NCBI GenBank assembly: GCA_002349055.1
Contig: DECD01000054.1
Location: forward strand, 51,308 to 83,647
From: Bacteroidales bacterium UBA2939
GTDB lineage: Bacteria; Bacteroidota; Bacteroidia; Bacteroidales; P3
Reading direction: 5' to 3'
DNA length: 32,340 nt
In this document: positions 30,058 through 32,340 of the stretch, piece after piece
Numbering within the stretch: the stretch's first letter is position 1
How the letters are laid out: each line of letters begins with the position of its first letter
Translations under genes and position numbers: made by a program
The notes under the pieces: model-generated
What the model was told of the DNA's origin: nothing
Database searches by the model: none
The model's input: only the letters and a program-made list of their open reading frames with translations

Positions 30058-32340
30058 TTAGTGAATCACCTCGACGGCTCCGTTGTGCTCGATATTGCCG
30101 TTGTAGCCGCGTGCCGAGAAACGATAGAAGTAAGTTCCATCGGGCAAATCGGCGGGATCCCAGAAATCGTCATCGGAGGAGATGTTCTCCTTGTGGAAGA
30201 CGCAGGCACCCCATTTGTTGTAGACGTCGAGGGTGTTGATGGGATAACCCAGGCCGTTGACAAGGTTAAGGATGACGAAGCGATCGTTGATGCCGTCGCC
30301 ATTGGGCGTGACCACATTGGGGAACTGGAGGAAGTCGTTGATGACAAGGATGTTGTTGGCAGCTGTGTCGGCACAGTAGACCATGTTGCCAGAGGGCGCA
30401 ATGTTCTCGGTACGGGCCACGAGGCGGACGTTATAGTTGCCCGAGACGTCGCCATTGTTATATTGCGAGAAATCGAAGGTGGCATTGCGAGTGGTGAGGG
30501 TCTCGAAAGAGAGGGGGTTGTCGCTGGAGTATTGCAGCTCCCAGAAATAATGGGTGTTGGGGGTGTGGGGAGTGGTGTTGTTGAAGTAGACCACCGGGTT
30601 GGCCACCGACGGATAGACGGGAGCCCAGTCGAAGGAGGCTTCGGGTTTGCGGTAGACCGCGATGCCGCCATCGGAGACGATGGAGTCGACGCATCCCTCG
30701 TCAGAGGTGGCATAGTATTTCAGCGTGTAACGTCCCTCGGCATAGGTATGGGTGGGGTTGGCCAGTGTGGAGACCACGCCGTCGCCGAAGACCCACAGAT
30801 GCTCGTCGGCATCGATACTCTGGTTGTCGAAGTGGATGGTCAAGGGGTCGCAGCCCTCGAAGGTGAAGGGTTCAGGCGTGAAGTTGGGTAGCGGTTGTTT
30901 GCGGACAGATACATTGATTGTATCACGCGTGGTGCAAACCAGCTCGCCCTGGTTGTTGTTCACACTGACGACGTAGGGGATGGTGCCGTGGGCATTGTCG
31001 GCAGTGACGATGGTGGGAGTGCCCTGGCCATAGGGCGACCAGATGTAGGAGTAGTTCTCGGTGGCAGTGTGGCGGTCGGTGGCGTCGAGGATGGCGCGGT
31101 CGACACCGCAGAGAGAGGTGTCAGCACCGAGGCTGGGCTGAGGCGTCCAGTAGGAGGTGATGCGGGTGTTGGTATCCCAGATGCATCCGAACTCGTCGTA
31201 AATCAAGACATCGATGGGGAAGGTACCGGCGGTGTCGGGCGAGAGGATGTAGGAGACCGTGGGAGTGGCCTGGTGAACCTCAAGACCGCGATAGTGACCC
31301 ATGTCGTAGTCGTGATACTGCGGGTCGGGATTGGGGCGCCAGATTAGGGAGTCGATACCCACCTCGTATTTGCAGTCGTTGTTCTGAGTGATGCCGCAAA
31401 GGTCCATGGACCAGTTGAAAATCCAGCCGTTATCGATACCCCAGGTGTCATAGATACGCACCTTCCAGGTTCCGTTGAGGGGGCAGCCGACCAGGGAGCT
31501 GAAGTCGGTGAAAGGCAGGTAGTAGTCCAGACGGTCTTCGTGATTGCTGGGTTTGCGGGTGGAGTTACCATTGAGGCTGGGAGCGCCACCGCTGAAGGGA
31601 TGGGAGACTCCATTGTCGTCCACATAGGGCGGACAGGCGGGGAGCGAGGTGACACCATAGGTGGGGTCACTGGTGGTGATGGTGGGGGCATTGTTGGCAC
31701 CGATGTAGAAGTCACCAGCGGGACGCAACACATTGGCCGTGACAGCACCGGCATTATCGCCCGTGACAAGGGTATAGTTGTCGTTGCGGCTGAAGCAGTA
31801 GTCGAGACCGATACCGTAGCGGTTCAGCCAGGGGTCGGTGCAAGGGCTGCCGTCATCGTGAGTGGGCCAACCGAGGTTGGTACCACCCCCCTTCTCGGTG
31901 CCGGGGCCGCCTGCGCGGACCTCGTTCAGTTCCTCGGGGTTGATACCGGCAGGCTCGCAGCTGCTTGTGGTACCCACCTTGAGGATAGATTCCTGACCGG
32001 AGGGGCAGACGATGGTCATCCAGATGTCGCCCATGAAGGTGTGCTCCATGTTGATGCAGATGGAGCAGATGTCCTTGGCTCGGGTAATGTGACTGGTGTT
32101 GGGGAACTCGGTGAAGGTCACAGGAGCCTCGAAGTATGGCGAGGAACAGTTGCAACCATCAGGGATGAAGGTGATGGACTCGTAGGTCTTGGAAACAGTC
32201 TCATTGTTTTCCACCTCGCGGAGTGTCAGGGTGGCGTTCTCGCCAGAGTAACCCATGTTGACCATCAGGGAGTCGCGGTTGCAGATGTCGGCCAGCGTGA
32301 AGATGGTCTTGATGGGGTTGGCGGAAGTACGAATCTTGAT
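30058..32340 (-). CDS. T9SS-secreted P-domain/PKD surface protein, N-terminus outside window
   Basis: The frame is open to the window edge, so the start and signal peptide are missing; 760 residues are visible. The first third resembles a proprotein-convertase P domain split by a long insertion: DICSICINMEHTFMGDIWMT at about 75-100 and LVGCPLNGTWKVRIYDTWG, NGWIFNWSMDLCG at about 280-310. One clear PKD domain follows (about 490-575; LTIHFDNQSIDADEHLWVFG, PTHTYAEGRYTLKYYA), then a second PKD-like segment (VYFNNTTPH...YFWELQ). The C-terminal type B sorting domain is at about 670-760 (FPNVVTPNGDGINDRF, LDVYNKWGACVF, GTYFYRFSA). Exported by type IX secretion. No catalytic motif was seen; an adhesin or structural role is inference. 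Confidence 0.88.
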   Translation of the reverse strand: MKIRTSANPIKTIFTLADICNRDSLMVNMGYSGENATLTLREVENNETVSKTYESITFIPDGCNCSSPYFEAPVTFTEFPNTSHITRAKDICSICINMEHTFMGDIWMTIVCPSGQESILKVGTTSSCEPAGINPEELNEVRAGGPGTEKGGGTNLGWPTHDDGSPCTDPWLNRYGIGLDYCFSRNDNYTLVTGDNAGAVTANVLRPAGDFYIGANNAPTITTSDPTYGVTSLPACPPYVDDNGVSHPFSGGAPSLNGNSTRKPSNHEDRLDYYLPFTDFSSLVGCPLNGTWKVRIYDTWGIDNGWIFNWSMDLCGITQNNDCKYEVGIDSLIWRPNPDPQYHDYDMGHYRGLEVHQATPTVSYILSPDTAGTFPIDVLIYDEFGCIWDTNTRITSYWTPQPSLGADTSLCGVDRAILDATDRHTATENYSYIWSPYGQGTPTIVTADNAHGTIPYVVSVNNNQGELVCTTRDTINVSVRKQPLPNFTPEPFTFEGCDPLTIHFDNQSIDADEHLWVFGDGVVSTLANPTHTYAEGRYTLKYYATSDEGCVDSIVSDGGIAVYRKPEASFDWAPVYPSVANPVVYFNNTTPHTPNTHYFWELQYSSDNPLSFETLTTRNATFDFSQYNNGDVSGNYNVRLVARTENIAPSGNMVYCADTAANNILVINDFLQFPNVVTPNGDGINDRFVILNLVNGLGYPINTLDVYNKWGACVFHKENISSDDDFWDPADLPDGTYFYRFSARGYNGNIEHNGAVEVIH

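Overview
The window looks like chromosomal DNA of a Bacteroidota member, probably order Bacteroidales. The evidence is two large proteins ending in the type IX secretion (gliding-motility-associated) C-terminal domain, a GldH-like lipoprotein, a PorT-like outer-membrane barrel, and promoters of the Bacteroidota form TTTG-N19/20-TAnnTTTG. Most genes are GC-rich with C-ending codons. I could not place it to genus. No rRNA, tRNA, CRISPR array, transposase or phage gene was seen.

Plus-strand half (1-17222): a partial outer-membrane barrel; a tightly overlapping block coaD-recG-GNAT-mltG; a 496-bp repeat-rich gap; a secreted T9SS cargo gene with its own promoter; an eight-gene run with ATGA/TTGA overlaps or very short gaps (asd, gldH-like, uvrC, small secreted protein, VTC-domain protein, DUF4956 membrane protein, MORN-like lipoprotein, cca); then crt-hbd with a clear promoter and a clear terminator.

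Minus-strand half (17225-32340): a small unrecognised gene; a seven-gene efflux operon (tetR, tolC-like, hlyD-like, two ATPases, two ABC-2 permeases) of lower GC; dnaG, a sigma-54 activator without receiver, aroA and miaA; and a 5'-truncated P-domain/PKD T9SS cargo protein. The tolC-like gene has one in-frame amber stop. The tetR promoter is flanked by strong inverted repeats that look like operators.

The most unusual feature is a set of small repeats that also sit inside coding genes without breaking the frame. A 153-bp (51-codon) imperfect palindrome occurs twice in cca, 94% identical and in the same frame. A GAGACGCGGC hairpin lies in the gap at 4802-4879 and inside the GNAT and VTC genes. 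A CCCCTCTCCA hairpin family lies inside the GNAT and sigma-54 genes. Short tandem repeats of 7-9 bp fill gene junctions, supply start or stop codons, and also occur inside cca, asd and dnaG. This resembles the palindromic elements known inside Rickettsia genes, but I know of no such description in Bacteroidota and could not search. Family-length comparisons are from memory and need alignment.
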